Below, one piece after another: positions 22,330 to 35,124 of a stretch of DNA of 64,000 bases. The position numbers were made by a program, and so were the translations under genes. Position 1 is the stretch's first letter. Each line of letters begins with the position of its first letter. Under the pieces are notes generated by a model. It worked only from the letters and a program-made list of their open reading frames with translations, had not been told where the DNA came from and searched no databases. Source of the stretch: Cunninghamia lanceolata (taxonomy: Eukaryota; Streptophyta; Pinopsida; Cupressales; Cupressaceae). The stretch is from contig BSBN01001198.1 in NCBI GenBank assembly GCA_027924645.1, positions 2,232,001 to 2,296,000 of the forward strand. Direction: 5' to 3'.

Positions 22330-23570
22330 TTTTGATATGTAATGGCGGCATTTTTTGCCACTCTTACATGTCTTTAAGTTTTGTTTGTTACATATGTAAC
22401 GACGACGTTTTTTGCCACTCTTACATATGTTTCTCTTTGCATATGTAAAGGTGACACTTTTTGCCGCCGTTACATATTTCTCCAAGGTGTATATGCACTG
22501 TCGGTGAATTTCACTGCCTTTGCATGTTTGTTGACACATGTGCGGGGTCGACCGATTTTGTCGCCCGAGCAAAGATTCTCGGGATCTCTAACTTGGAGTG
22601 CCATTAATGGCCACTCGTGCCACTCATGAAACGTTTGTTTGTGAGTTTTAAATATATCTTTGGTTGTTCTTTTTGTTATTTCATTTCATTTTCTCTTCCT
22701 CTTAGCTATCTGCTAGACTTCTCTTGCACCGATTCGACCGCGTCGAGTTAAGATTCAATCAAACTTTCCGCCATCGAATTTAGGTTTTCAACCATTTGAA
22801 CAGGTGAGTCTATTAATCATTTTCTTTTCTTTCCTAAGGATTTCCATTAATATGATTATTTGTATGGCTTTTTATTTTGTTTTGTTCGATTTTTGAGTCT
22901 TTGATTGATTGTTTTCCTATTCGTGGTCGTCTTTGAGTGTTTTAATTTTGTTTCGTCTTTCATGTCAAACATGTTTTCAAAACAGTTAAAATCTCTATGT
23001 GCCCTAAGTTATACCGTGGTGTATGGGTGTCGGTGATTTTATTGACCAAACCTCAGAACCATTTAAACACTTACCAAAAGGTAAGGTGTATGGTCGGCAA
23101 TATTTGCCCCTCCTACGCCAAAACCTTGTAACCCTACCATGTGTATAATTAGTGATATTCGCCGTTGGTGTATTTCCTAAACTTTCTGATGAAGGTGTAT
23201 GGGCGGCGAAACTCGCTGCCCTTACACAAAACACTTGGAATTTCTATCTTATGCGGCGTCGGTGAAATTCACTGCTCGAACACCACCTTACACGAAAATC
23301 AGTCTCACATGCAGAGTCGGCAGTTTTTGCCGCTTGAAACTTGAATTCAGTTTCTATCAAATGCAATGTCAGCAGAAAATGCCGCTTCAACATCAAACTT
23401 CGCAAAACCTCCGTTATATGCATTAGCGGCAAATTTCACCGCTCCGAGACAACAAGATGTAACTCCTACCACATGTAGTGGAGGCAAATTTTGCCGCTGA
23501 TGCATATACAAAAAATCCCTCATATGCAAGGGCGGTGAATTTTGCCGCCCATGCAAACATTCTCCCAAAT
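22330..23570. repeat. Series of GGCGGYRAAWTTTGCCGC dyads, five matching E2F consensus
   Basis: About a dozen imperfect palindromes in which a GGCGG/GTCGG half faces a GCCGC/CACTGC half across an A/T centre. They occur as a cluster at 22330-22560 and another at 23010-23570, spaced about 55-65 bp, with TTACATATG/CATGCA-like spacers. Exact TTTGCCGC octamers lie at 22460, 23326, 23490 and 23541, with the reverse complement at 23426. TTTGCCGC fits the plant E2F consensus TTTSSCGC. A regulatory role is inference. Confidence 0.7.
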
Positions 23571-24368
23571 TTTCCTAACTCTGGGAAATTTCTAGTTTTG
23601 ATTTTCCGAGCCCGCTTTCCTCTGATTTTTGGCTTGCTCGCACTGTAGCCCTTTTTCAAGCACGTCTCCATAGTCGTGATCATCGACATGCAATTTTCCC
23701 AAATTACCAGTATTTCCCCTAACTACAAGATCATGACTTTTTGTTATAGTTTCTCCTGCAAAGTTGTTGAGGTCATCACGTCATCCGAAGGAGTCTATCT
23801 TTCAAATGATTGGCCCATCTCCTAAGAAGGCCAAAGGAATGAAGCATAAGATAGCAGGGGTCTGATAATAGGAGCATGTACATGATAGTAAACAAGGATG
23901 TTGAAAGCCATTACTCATGGAGACAGGTGATTCAATTCATAGTCATGACAATGAGAATGATGTGTTGTGCCACTTATAGTCAAGGAGGAGCGGTTGTGTT
24001 TAGAGATGGGCAATCATGTATGGACAATGCAATAGACATTGGGGAGTGAGTAGCAGTGACAATGGAAGTGGCACACAAAGATGTTGAGTCATCAAACCTG
24101 GCAAGTTACTCTTGAATTGGGTTCGTGGACCGATCATCATGAAGATGTGTGCAAATTACAGAGAATGGGAGTTGATGAAAGCCATCATGCCTTAGAATAT
24201 TTTTGTAGTTTCATATGTACTTTTCATTTAGTTTTAGACACTTTTACATGTACTTTTTCCATATGTAATTGCATGTAAAAACATAGGAAGTCCCAAGTCA
24301 AAAGGGACTCCTTTGATGAATAAGTCAAAGTAGTTGTAGATTTCTTATTTTTGCTCCAGGCTCTTCCC

Positions 24369-24376
24369 TATAAATA
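24369..24376 (+). promoter_or_regulatory. TATA box of the solo LTR
   Basis: CCCTATAAATAAAAAGG is a strong plant-type TATA element in the right place to drive transcription from U3. Function is inferred. Confidence 0.6.
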
Positions 24377-24439
24377 AAAAGGGCCTCTATTGTAATAGAT
24401 ATCTTTAATCTTATGCAACAAAGTGCTGCCTAAATTGAG

Positions 24440-24965
24440 ACTCAACTTTGAGACTTTGTGTTCAAATTGTATGATCAATTCCAATCAATAAAGAAGGCGA
24501 GTTTTGATATCAAACTTTGTGTTGAATCGGATTTGTATGAGTGAGGATGTACATATGGCATTTTTGCTGATTTCTCTTGTTGATTGATTGGAAAGTAGTG
24601 CTTGGTTATTACGATTGGAGGATGTTCAAGATAAGTTATATAAACTTTGTGTTATATTATTTCCTTGAATCTATGTGTGTTGAAAGCGTTTCTTGGTGAA
24701 GGATTATAAAGACTTTGAGCTTGTAGTTGTTCACTTGGTATATGAATTGTGTTGAGAACTTGTAGACTTTGTGCTATGATTTTCAATCACATTCATGTGG
24801 ATCAGTGGTGTTGTTAGTTGACAGACTTTGTGCTCCAACTGGTGATACAGTTACTCTTTAAAATCTTTCTGGGGATATTTTGAAGACTTTGCACTTGAGA
24901 TTATTCACTTGGTTCGTGAATCTTTTTGTGAAGTAAGTTGAAAGACTTTGTGCTTCAACTTACAA
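24440..24965. repeat. ACTTTGTGCTTCAACT interspersed array
   Basis: ACTTTGTG occurs at 24453, 24514, 24644, 24766, 24825 and 24945, with variants (GACTTTGAGC, GACTTTGCAC) near 24702 and 24884. Spacing is mostly about 60 bp or multiples of it. The array is in the transcribed part of the solo LTR. Confidence 0.75.
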
Positions 24966-26379
24966 GAATATTGTGGATTATTGTTTAAGTGTAGAAGCAT
25001 TATTGAATATTACCGTGAAACATTGTAAACATCTTTTTCTGAAAGAAGAGAAAAGGATGAATGTAACACACCCCAAGGCTAGTATTTAGTGTAAATAAGT
25101 TTGTAATAGTTAAAAGGGAACCTCCCCTTGCTGAGAGGAGAGATTTATCTCATCACACTATTGTTGATATAACCATTTTGCCATTAGTTAGCTAAACGAC
25201 AAAATATTCACCCAACAGAATGAAATGATGGGGGGCCTTTTTCATCAATGTTAAGGGTGCCTCAGGAGGTCTTGCAAATTTTTGGCCTCCTTCTGGAGTC
25301 TCCCTAGAGTTGACTGGAAGCTCTAAGCACTGGCTAGTATGTAAGGCGACTTACCTTTCTTCTAAATTGCAATTCTTCTTGATAAATGTTTATAGTCCTA
25401 CTGTAATCCCTTAGAAAATAGGATTTGGAGTGAGTTGGAGGAGGTAATCTCTGCTTCTCTTAGTTCTGATCATATACTTGGGAGGATTTTATTGCAATTC
25501 TAGATAATGAGGATAAACTTGAGGGCGTACAAAAAATAAGTCAGTCTCAGATGGATTTCACAAACTTTGTCTCAAGGAATAATTTGTTTGACATCCCACC
25601 TCAAAATAGAAAGTATACTTGGACCAATCACAGACTAGGTTTTAGAAACATTTCAAAAAGGTTGAATAGATTCTTGTGGCATGGAGATTGGGGTGCTTTC
25701 TTTGGAATTTGTGAATGTAACATAATCCTTGCCTCTGGGTCAGGTCATTATCCCATTTAGTTGAAAATTATGGAGGACAAACAACCTTTGAAAACATGTG
25801 CATCAGGGATCCAGATTTTCTTGCAAACATTGATAAATGGTGGATGAAAGACTGCCATAAGGGCACCAAAATATTTACCCTATTCACAAAATTGAAAATG
25901 CTGAAGGAGAAGTTAAAATCTTGGAATAGGGAACATTTTAAGGATATTTTTGTAGAAAAGGTTATGTTGGAGAGTTAGATTGAATAACTGAATGAAAAGG
26001 TTTTCGTCCATGGGATGGATCAAAATAGATTTTTGGTAGAAAAAGATTTGATGAATAGATATTCAGAGATCCTTGCTAGGGAAGAGATTTTATCGCTATA
26101 GAAACTGAGGGAATTATGGCTAAATGATGGCGATAGAAACACAAAATTCTTCTATAGTTCCACCAAGGTTAGAAGGCTACAAAATAGAATCTCAAAAATT
26201 AGGTGGGAGAATGGGACCCTTTGTGAAGAAGAAAAGGACATCAAAGGGGAAGCAATTGAATTCTTTAAAAATCTACTTAACAATTGGGATGGGTCAAATC
26301 TAAAAAATCAGAGGAGGATCTTGGAATGCATTCCGCAATTGGTCAAAGAGGATCATAACTATCTTTTGAACAAACCATT

Positions 26380-27460
26380 TACAGAGCAAGAATTTAAAGA
26401 GGCGACTATGCAAATGCATCTGGATAAAGCCCCTGGGTTGGATGTTTTCCTACTAGTTTCTATCACAAATGTTGGCATATCGTGGGGACAGATGTTTTTG
26501 AGGCTACTGAAGAATCCAAGAAGAAAGGAAAGTTATTGAAGGAACTAAATAATACCTTCATTACTCTCATCCCCAAGAAAGAACATGCTCTCTTTTGAAG
26601 ACTACAAACCCATTTCTTTGTGTAACACAGTATATAAAATATTTGCAAAAGCTATAGCCAATATACTGAAACTAATTCTGCCAGATATTATTGTTGAAGA
26701 ACAAAGTGGTTTTATCCATGAAAGATCCATTCTTGATGGCACTATTGTGGCCTAGGAAGAAATTCATTCATTGTGATCTTATAACAGAAGTGGAATGATG
26801 TTGAAATTAGATATTAAGAGAGAATATGGTAGAGTATATTGAATATTCCTCTTCAAAGTTTTAGAGGCTTTTGGTTTCAACAAGCAGTGGTTGGATTGGA
26901 TTTTTAGCTATATAGCTAGCCCCAAATATTCAGTAATGGTTAATGGCATCCGTCAAGGCTTTTTCAGAGTTTCTAGAGGACTAAGGCAGGGGGACCCAAT
27001 CTCACCATTTCTATTTATCATTATGGTAGATGCATTAGTGCATTCGATTCAACAGGCAGTCAATCAAGGGGATTGGGAAGGCATTGCGATCACAAGGAAT
27101 GTCCCGCCACTGACACACCAACAATTTACAGATGATACAATGTTCTATGGGATGGAAAAAAGAAGAGAGGCCTTAACAATAAAGAGGGTATTCAATACTT
27201 ATTCAGTGGCTTCGAGATAGTTTGTGAACTCATCTAAGTTAGAAGTCTTTTTCTTTGCAACTAAGGCCAGAAAATAGGGAGAAATTCTTAAAATTTCAAA
27301 TTTCAAAAAGGTCTCCTACCAACCAAGTATTTGGGCTTCCCACTCTTCAAGGGTGGTAGTGCTACTAGATTATGGGATCCCCTTATTGAGCAATGCTCGA
27401 AGAGGATGTCTTCTTAGAAAGGGAGATGACTCTCTTGGGCGGGTAGGATTTTTCTTCTCT
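26380..27460 (+). pseudogene. LINE reverse transcriptase, second copy
   Basis: ATMQMHLDKAPGLDVF opens the domain. VA-EEIHSL follows, with TAG where Gln is usual. The palm region reads LDIKREYGRVY, then VNGIRQGFFRVSRGLRQGDP with ISPFLFIIMVDALVHSIQQA. The catalytic motif is FTDDT at 27125-27139, where FADD is usual; both Asp residues are present. Stops and frameshifts occur, so it is not active. Confidence 0.9.
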
Positions 27461-28244
27461 CATCTCTTAGACTCCCAGTGTAGGTGTGCCACAAGTTAGA
27501 TTAGAAGATGAGGATTTTTTTTCGCAGGGAAACTTAGAGGATAGGAAGATTTCGTTGATAGCTTGGGAAAAAATATGCAAACCAAAATCAACAGGAGGGG
27601 TGGGTTTAAGAAATCAAATTTCATAGAATAGGACCCTAGGTGCCAAGCTCTTATGGAATATGTATACAAAACCAAATTTGAAATGGGCTAGAGTGCTCCA
27701 AAATAAATATCTAGATTGTCAAGATAAGGACTAAATTTTGACCACTCTTATTCTGCCAAAGGGCTCTGGGCTTTGGAACTTTATTCTATCTTGTAGATCA
27801 ATTCTTACTGAGCATCTTACCTGGGATATAAGAGATGGTAAGTCTGCTCTTATTTGGGAAGACTCGTGGCTTGGTTTCCCAATCATCGAGCAGGACTCTT
27901 TCAACACATCTAAACAGATCCCAATAGAACAGTGGGAGAGAAATGTTGCAGATTATGTGGTCCAAAAGGTGGTTGATGGCATTACATGTTAGGAATGGAA
28001 ATATGTAGAATTGGTTGATATTCTGAGAAATGAAGCCAAATATTTACAAGAAATTCTAAAAAAAAAGAAGAATTAGTTTAACCTCGAGTAGATATTGTTT
28101 AAGATGGAACTATTCAAAAAGTGGGGAGTATAATGCTAAAATTGGTTTTCTAGTGGTAGAGGAGGGAGCTACAAAGACAGACATTCAAATTCACCTATTG
28201 TAGAATAAATTATGTTTACTTAAAGCTGGGATCTTTGCATGGGC

Positions 28245-28545
28245 ATAATTGCAAAGGAAAATTTTGATGGCTGACAGATTCAAGAAATTGGGCTATCAAG
28301 GCCCCTCACGTTGTCCCTTGTGTAAGTCAAGTGAAGAAACTCTTCACTATCTCTTGTTGGGTTGTCAATTCGCTCAAGAGTGTTGGCAATGGATGTGTGC
28401 TATGTTGGTTTGGATTGGAGTGTTGCCAAATGATATTCAAAGTCTTTTTAAAGCTTGGCCAATACTAATGAGGAATGCAATTTTTTCATGTTTATGGATT
28501 GTGAGCCCATCAATTTTGATATGGGGACTATGGAAAGAATGAAAT
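28245..28545 (+). pseudogene. LINE zf-RVT domain
   Basis: RCPLCKSSEETLHYLLLGCQ followed by FAQECWQW gives the CxxC, H and C ligands of the zinc-binding zf-RVT domain found after the reverse transcriptase of plant LINEs. A 97-codon frame is still open here. Confidence 0.9.
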
Positions 28546-28769
28546 AGAAGGATTTTTTAGGATAAGGAACTTTCAATCACAACATTCAAAAATAAGATTG
28601 AAGTAGCTATTGTTGAAGTGGTTAACAATCAAGTTGGTGAAAGGGATATGAACAGTAATGCTTTCTCAACATGGGATAGTTTGATGAGGAAAAACTAGAA
28701 TGGGTTAAGAATTCCCCGCATTAATGGGGTTGGGGGAGATGAGTCTCGGAGGAAACGCTTGGAGGTGAA

Positions 28770-29215
28770 ATGGTCTCCTCTGATCTAGCTGGGTGGTATA
28801 AGTTGAACTTTGATAGAGCATCCAAGGGAAATCTGGGACTGGATACATAATCAGGCTTTGGAGAGGTGAGGTGGTTGGTCAAGATTTAAATAGACTCAAA
28901 CAAGGGACAAATAATGAATCAGAATTTCAGGTGTTACATTTGGGGCTCTAATTATGTTTAAAGCTTAATTTGACAAAAAACAAAATTGAAGGGGATTCTC
29001 AAATAATGGTAAATACAGTTAGAACAAATAAAATTCATAATTGGAAGCTCAACGCCCTCCTTGCAGAAGTAATGGAGTTACTAAGGAAATTGGAAAGTTT
29101 CACCATCAACCACGTGTTCAGAGAAGTGAATGTTGATGCTAATGCATTGGCCAACTTAGTAGTGAGAAAGACAAAAGAGTATTTTTGGGATGTGACTAAC
29201 ACATCATTTTTCTAG
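28770..29215 (+). pseudogene. LINE C-terminal RNase H
   Basis: GWYKLNFDRASKGN carries the first Asp (NFDRA). GDSQIMVNTVRTNKIHNWKL holds the second Asp motif, and VFREVNVDANALANLVV the final Asp. The central Glu region is frame-shifted. Last 81 codons are open to the TAG at 29213. Confidence 0.8.
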
Positions 29216-29539
29216 GTATTTTTTGATTGGGGTGGGTAGAATTACAGATTATTTATTAGCCATACAAGTAGATATTGGATGAGCATGACTAATGATATGG
29301 AGATCATTAATGTGTAATCCTTTTTGATACCACCCTGGCAGAGTCTTTTGTGTGACATTAAAAGATGAGAATAGGGACATTTAACTCTAGTTCATTCCAT
29401 TTTGGCCTCTGGTTCATTGCATTTCTCCACAGGATGGATACTTCAATTTTCTTGGTTAGTAAGTAGTGTCAAATGGATTTCTTGGGACAATTTTAGATAA
29501 GTGGATGTAGTGCGTATTTAAAACTAAGAGTGGTTTAAT

Positions 29540-29973
29540 ATTATTCGCTATTTTGTGGGTGCTTGGGGATGAATACATGGCAACAACACATCGATACAGG
29601 GTAAATTCTAATTTGGCATCTATGTTTGTTTCCACCCTTTTGGACTTGGCTGAAATGATGGAGGACAGTAAAGCTCTGGTTGTAGCTTTAGTGAAGAAAC
29701 AATACCTAGGGGGTTTGGATGAGATATTGGCTACGAATTGTTATAGTAATGATGTCCTTTTGAGAGACTTCCATCGTCTTAATGTAGAAGGTGCTATGGT
29801 AGCTTGGCACCCTTTCATTACTATTTTTTGGGTAGTGAAGGAACCTATGTGACGGAAGAAGGAAACTATGGGAATAAAGTTTTTGAAGAAGGCAATGAGG
29901 ATGGTATATGCAGATGGGATCGACTGGATGAAGACTTTCATTAAGGATAGCTCAAGGGAGGCTACTGGTGCAT
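29540..29973 (+). pseudogene. C-terminal extension ORF at the LINE 3' end
   Basis: The frame from MWVLGDEYMATTHRYRVNSN through LASMFVSTLLDLAEMMEDSK and ATNCYSNDVLLRDF to WMKTFIKDSSREATGA has a single stop (TGA at about 29850). I do not recognise a domain. It lies between RNase H and the A-rich tail, inside the LINE as bounded by the target duplications, so it belongs to the LINE. Confidence 0.5.
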
Positions 29974-30198
29974 GATGTAGATGCTACTCTCTCTTCACAT
30001 CTTTTAGTAGTATAGATATAGTTTTAGATAGTTCGAATAGATAGAAAATTCTAGGATTTTGCTACTACCTAGTTTGTTTGGGCTCTAGCAACTAAGCAGA
30101 GCATATACTATTAAACTCTATTGTTTTTAATACTGTTGATATTAATACAAAGGGAGCAACCCCCTCAGTTGCAATTTATCAATAAATAAATAAAAATA

Positions 30199-30210
30199 CA
30201 ATTCCTACTT
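30199..30210. repeat. Right 12-bp target site duplication of the second LINE
   Basis: CAATTCCTACTT, identical to 20276-20287. Confidence 0.9.
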
Positions 30211-31122
30211 TTATTTTTCTCCATATTCATTTATTACTCACACTTAATAAACATAAATACTTGTGTTTATTACTACACATCTACCAAATACTTGTATTTA
30301 TTATTGTTTGTCCTCCAAATACACCAACCGATTACATCTACATTTTTTCTTTTTTATCTTCTTTTAAATTTATAATTTATTCTTTAAACCCTTTGCCTAC
30401 CTTGGTCTCTATTCAATTATCTCAAATTTCAAATAATTGTTGTATGGGACAATATATATGCACTCCAAGCAACTCTGTGAATTGATTTTCTACACCTTAC
30501 ATTGTGTGGTTATTTGAGCCCCTTTATTAAATAACTAATTATTTTGCATTCCATTTCCTCACCATATAAATAAATAAATTACGACATTAATAAAATAATA
30601 AGTTTGCACATTACATGTTTGAAAAATTATGCCACTATAGTGAACATCCTCAATCTCTATTCAATTATCTTAACTTTCATATAACTATATTACAGGACAA
30701 TATACATGCACACCAAGTAGCTTTGTGAAATGAATGTGTACCTTATATGTTGTGGTTATTTAAGACCCTTCACTAAATGCTCAATTATTTTCCATTCCCT
30801 ACTCTCACTATTCAAGTAAACAAATCATGACATTCAATAAAGTAACAACTCTATACTTTACATATTTGAAAATTTGAGCCACTCTAGTGATGCCCATTTC
30901 ATAAGTTTGAATCACATTTATCCTTTTTATCACTTTTGAATCCAAAGAAAAAAGTGGTTTCCCCTATGTTGTAAAACTATATCCCATATTTGTAATTGGA
31001 ACAATTTTAATTTCTAAATTACATTTAGTATTATATTTATATATTTATATTATATGTTGTTTTTATCAGGATTTAATTGTGTAGTTTTTTAGTCAAACTC
31101 GTTGACCCATATTTTCATGAGT
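30211..31122. repeat. AT-rich spacer with a 248-bp tandem duplication
   Basis: The segment from TCTCTATTCAATTATCT at 30406 is repeated from 30654 and ends near 30895, a 248-bp period. Copies differ by many substitutions and small indels (old duplication). No gene is seen in the spacer. Confidence 0.8.
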
Positions 31123-34100
31123 TGTAATGCCCTAGGTTTTCACCCAAAGCATTAGTTGAACAAACACCGAACCAACAAATATTTTGCATTTGCAACTGTG
31201 ACATTTACATGTTGCATTACACTCATGCACACACAAGGTGTCACAACAAGCACAAAAACACCTAAAATGACATCACCATTGCACTAATAAAGGTGGCACA
31301 AGCGGAAGACTTCACCCATTGTCTGACAGCTCACCATGATGACCAAGCGAGAGGTGGAGCTCACTCCCTGACGAGGATTGGATACACGTCTATGACCTTT
31401 CTCCCTCACGAACACATGGATTAGGATGAGGGTGACATCCACCTCAGTCCATTCCATGACTACACAAGACATCCCAAACACAAGGGTAACGCTCACCCAC
31501 GGGATGGTCCAACTAGGAGGTACTATTCCTCAACCAACTGGAATAGTCACTAGTCGAACTCGTGCAAAGGCAAACTTCCCAAAGAAAAAGAGGGAATAAT
31601 CCAAGAGTGCATATCACATCATGGATGACACCACAAATACACTCAGGTGGTCAAATGAGCACCTTATGACAACAAACTTCACAAAAGGGTTGAACAGGCA
31701 AAACATGACATAAGCGATAGAAAAGGCTACGTGTGTTCGACACCAACATCGACACATGCCAAAAGCAAAGATAGGATCGTCACCACCTATGTGAGGAGAT
31801 TGTGATCCAACACAAACATATCCATAAACATCAAATACAACATCAAATAACTGAGTCTAAACATGCTAACATAACTAGATTTTAACTTGTAAAATATATC
31901 AAAACATGCCAACGTCCTCACAAACTGAGGCGTGGAAAAATACAAGACGATATCTAATAATTAGAATATCCAAAGGGCTTCATCCTAAACATAGATGAAT
32001 CATAGCCAACATCATAAATCAACTCATAGCATTAATTACATTTTATTACAAGGGTCTCAAAAGACCTACATTACAAAGATTACAATAATCAATAATGATA
32101 ATATACAAGTGCATAAACCACCCAAAACCAACATACTCTCCCAGGTGTAATAAAGCATGAGGTAAACCACCTACAAAAAGATCAAGGAATCCATCCAGCA
32201 CCTGAAGATCATCATGAAGGACCATTCGGAAATGTTTCTCACCTCCCAACCATATTACCATCATCGAGCACAATAGTTGTCTACGCAACTCTAGGCAACC
32301 CTCGGGCTATGGAGAAGGTGATCATGGCAAACCCGCTAGCATCATCTCACTCAATCCAGTGTATACATAGCAACATATGACATACACACCAATCAATGAA
32401 TACAACACACATGGCACAACTTCCAATACAATACATATAAACAACACACAATACAACTACTATCCAATTGCATTCAAGTAACATATGACACACTTGTCAA
32501 AGCATAATAGAATGACATCACAACATTCAAGCATAAAGGAAATAATCACACCTTCAATGCACACCAAACGAGGCATAAATCATAGTCCATCATAGACACA
32601 TACAAGCATGAATCAGGCATCACAATGCACATGCAATCACATGGTAAACATCACATGTTGAGTCAAAATCTGACGGTGGAAGAAGGAAGAGAGACCTAGG
32701 TAGTTAAGACAAGGAGTGTCAAATGAGGGCAATACTCACCTTGCGGCAGAACATGAGGGCATAACCTCCTCATAGCAATCAAACGCTACACCAAAGATTG
32801 CTCTTTACACTCAAACCTAAGCAAGCCGGACACTTCACTAAGACATGTAGTTTGGTGTAGATGATCTCATTATTAAATTTTATTACCCAATGTGTTTAAA
32901 TGTTACTCTTGATTAAAACTCGCATTCGCTAAATTCCAATGACCTCTTTGGGTCATGGTGCACGATGGAAGCCACTCCTTTCCTACCCATAGACCTCTTC
33001 CTAAACACCCATAGTACTAATTTAACCAATTGGAATGACACAAATTTCGAGGTGACAAAATCCCAATATTTGACAAAACACAACATAGTCTCAAATGATG
33101 CAGAATCACATTTTAATTGGGAGACAACTCATCCCACAAACTAAAACATCAAGGAAATTCATATAAAACAATATTTAGGTTTTCAAAAATGGAGAAATAA
33201 GTGGCACAGATTTCAATGCACCAAAATGTCCCAAAACATGATAGTCTCACAAGATGTAGAATCACATAATATGAAGGATTCAACTCATCCATCAAAGTAA
33301 ATCATAAAGGAAATGCATAGAATTTAGTTTTCATGTTTTCTAAAAGTGAAAAATAACCATAAGGCCCTAGACACTCCAATGGAGCTCTCTTTGGCACCTT
33401 GACCAAAGTTTGACCAATTTTCTAACTTTTGTTTTTCGATAGCTATGGATGATCTGACAACTACCCATCATAGATAACATGCCCAACAACCAATATATGC
33501 AATAAAAATGCATTAGGGAGTTCCAAGGAATTTTTTCCAGGGTTTTGTCTATATTTCTATGTTTCCAAAATGGAAAATACATGAAATAAATAAATAACCA
33601 GTTGAAATAAATTTTCTAAGTTTCCTACAACTAAGCAAAACCATCTTCAACCATTCTAGATGGCGTGGCATGAAGGAAACATAATAAAACAATTTAAATG
33701 AGAAGATTGGAAAACTTACCTTCTAATATAAGCAAAATCTAAGGAAAAGAATGAGGTTGAATGTCAGTTTCGATCCACACACAACAAGCAAACACCAAGC
33801 TCTTGAATCCAATCCAAACTCCAAGCAAAACTCCCTTCCAAGCAATTAGATATCCATTTTTCAAGCAAAAGGGTTTCAAACAAAGGAGAGTGTAAATTTT
33901 GGAGAGAAAAAGAATAATGCAAAATACATGTCTTTTTCCTTTTATGCCTCCAAAGACACTATTCCTTTTTTGATAATAAAATAATCCTTTAAGTGATTTA
34001 ATCAATCAATTCAGAATTATAGAATTTGCACAACTAAACTATTTAATTCATTAATTCCAAGCAATAAATTATTACAATATTTCATTTTAAATCACATAAG

Positions 34101-35124
34101 CATTTAATCAAAATGCATTAATATTTCAATATTCCTTGAAAACACCCAAATAATTTACTAAGAATAACAAGGAAATAGTTAATTAAACAAACTCAACTAT
34201 TCCAAATAGGTTATTACCATTCAACTCAGTCTCATTCTAAAAAGTACAAACACGCCATACTAGGCATTTAGTTTTCTCATTTAATGCAATTTCTACCTTT
34301 TTACAGAAAAATACCAAATTTCATAATTAAACTAAAATCACTCAAATTTGTTCCACAAGCATATAATGATGCAACAAACATTTTTGCTAAAGAAGAAATA
34401 GCAATTTCCAAATTATAATCATTAATTTAATCCGAAAACACTGAAAACATGTTTTTCAAACCATTTTAAAATAAAGTGCAAGAATGCTAAGGAAACACAC
34501 ACAAATGATTACAAACACACGTCATGGGTTTCCACAACACAAGGATAAGGGTGAGATGGCTTAGCATCCCATGTCAACCTTCTCCACATTTCCCACAATA
34601 GTTAACACCTGTAATTACCTGCACACTCAAGTCAACCATTAGGCGTACCTGCTCCACATATAATAGCCAAAGCAACATAATCCACTCCAACGTGGTAAAG
34701 TCACACATGATATAAAATAATCACATCCACTATAATCAACTACAACTAGCATGATCTAGGAACATGATGCATAAATGGAAACATTTCACAATGCGGAAAT
34801 AATATGGCAATCACAACTATAACAAGTATAGTGAAAACAATGAAGTTGAAGCACTGGAATAATCTAACATGCACAATCACAACATATGCATCCCATAATG
34901 CATAGTTGGAAACCAAATAACAAAGCACAACCCCATCGGAAACACCTCAATGGTCTTGCAAAATACATCCTCAGAACCCATTGATGGCACCATAGACCTC
35001 ATCAGCAAGTTTGGTGCAATGCATCGAAGCATAATAATAACATAATACATTGATAAACACTCAGAACAACATATAACACATGAATCAAAAAGCACACAAG
35101 GCACAAACTAGGGTGGGCATTACA
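31123..35124. mobile_element. Probable 4.0-kb LTR or solo LTR with TGTAATGCCC termini
   Basis: The block starts TGTAATGCCC and ends GGGCATTACA, a perfect 10-bp terminal inverted repeat. It is flanked by TGAGT and TGACT, a 4-of-5 match as a possible 5-bp target duplication. No element protein domain is seen on either strand. A local duplication lies at about 33080-33340, where GATGCAGAATCACAT and GATGTAGAATCACAT are 145 bp apart. The termini resemble the TGTAATGTCCC ends in the left part of the window. A degenerate DNA transposon is the alternative. Confidence 0.55.

Larger units (their letters stand above)
22078..25217 (+). mobile_element. Solo LTR of 3,140 bp with GAATG target duplications
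   Basis: The block begins TGTTGTTC and ends CCCAACA, with 5-bp direct repeats on both sides and LINE endonuclease sequence resuming after it. No second LTR copy, primer site or coding domain was found inside, so I read it as a solo LTR left by recombination. It has a plus-strand TATA box (TATAAATA, 24369-24376), which puts a 2.3-kb U3 first. The GCCGC dyads lie in U3 and the ACTTTGTG array in the R/U5 part. At over 3 kb it is unusually long. Confidence 0.85.
21928..25975 (+). pseudogene. LINE endonuclease, split by a solo LTR
   Basis: KITSWNVRGLNAPNKRCLVK opens the endonuclease at 21928. It is cut at 22077 by the inserted LTR and resumes at 25218. After the insertion the recognisable parts are the FYCNS/FVSRNNLFDIPPQNRKYT region and the KNRKYTWTNHR-like stretch (25551-25760), then CIRDPDFLANIDKWWMKDCH. 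Multiple stops are present. Confidence 0.8.
20288..30198 (+). mobile_element. Full-length but dead L1-type LINE (second copy) with solo LTR inside
   Basis: It is bounded by perfect 12-bp direct repeats (20276-20287 and 30199-30210) and ends in an AATAAATAAATAAAAATA tail. Without the 3,140-bp solo LTR and its 5-bp duplication the LINE is about 6.77 kb, the size of an intact plant L1. Order: ORF1 (DUF4283-like), endonuclease, reverse transcriptase, zf-RVT, RNase H and a C-terminal extension. Premature stops and frameshifts occur throughout. Confidence 0.92.

Noticed and set aside
22078..25217. Complete LTR element rather than solo LTR
   Set aside because: No repeated terminal block, primer site, polypurine tract or coding domain was seen inside.
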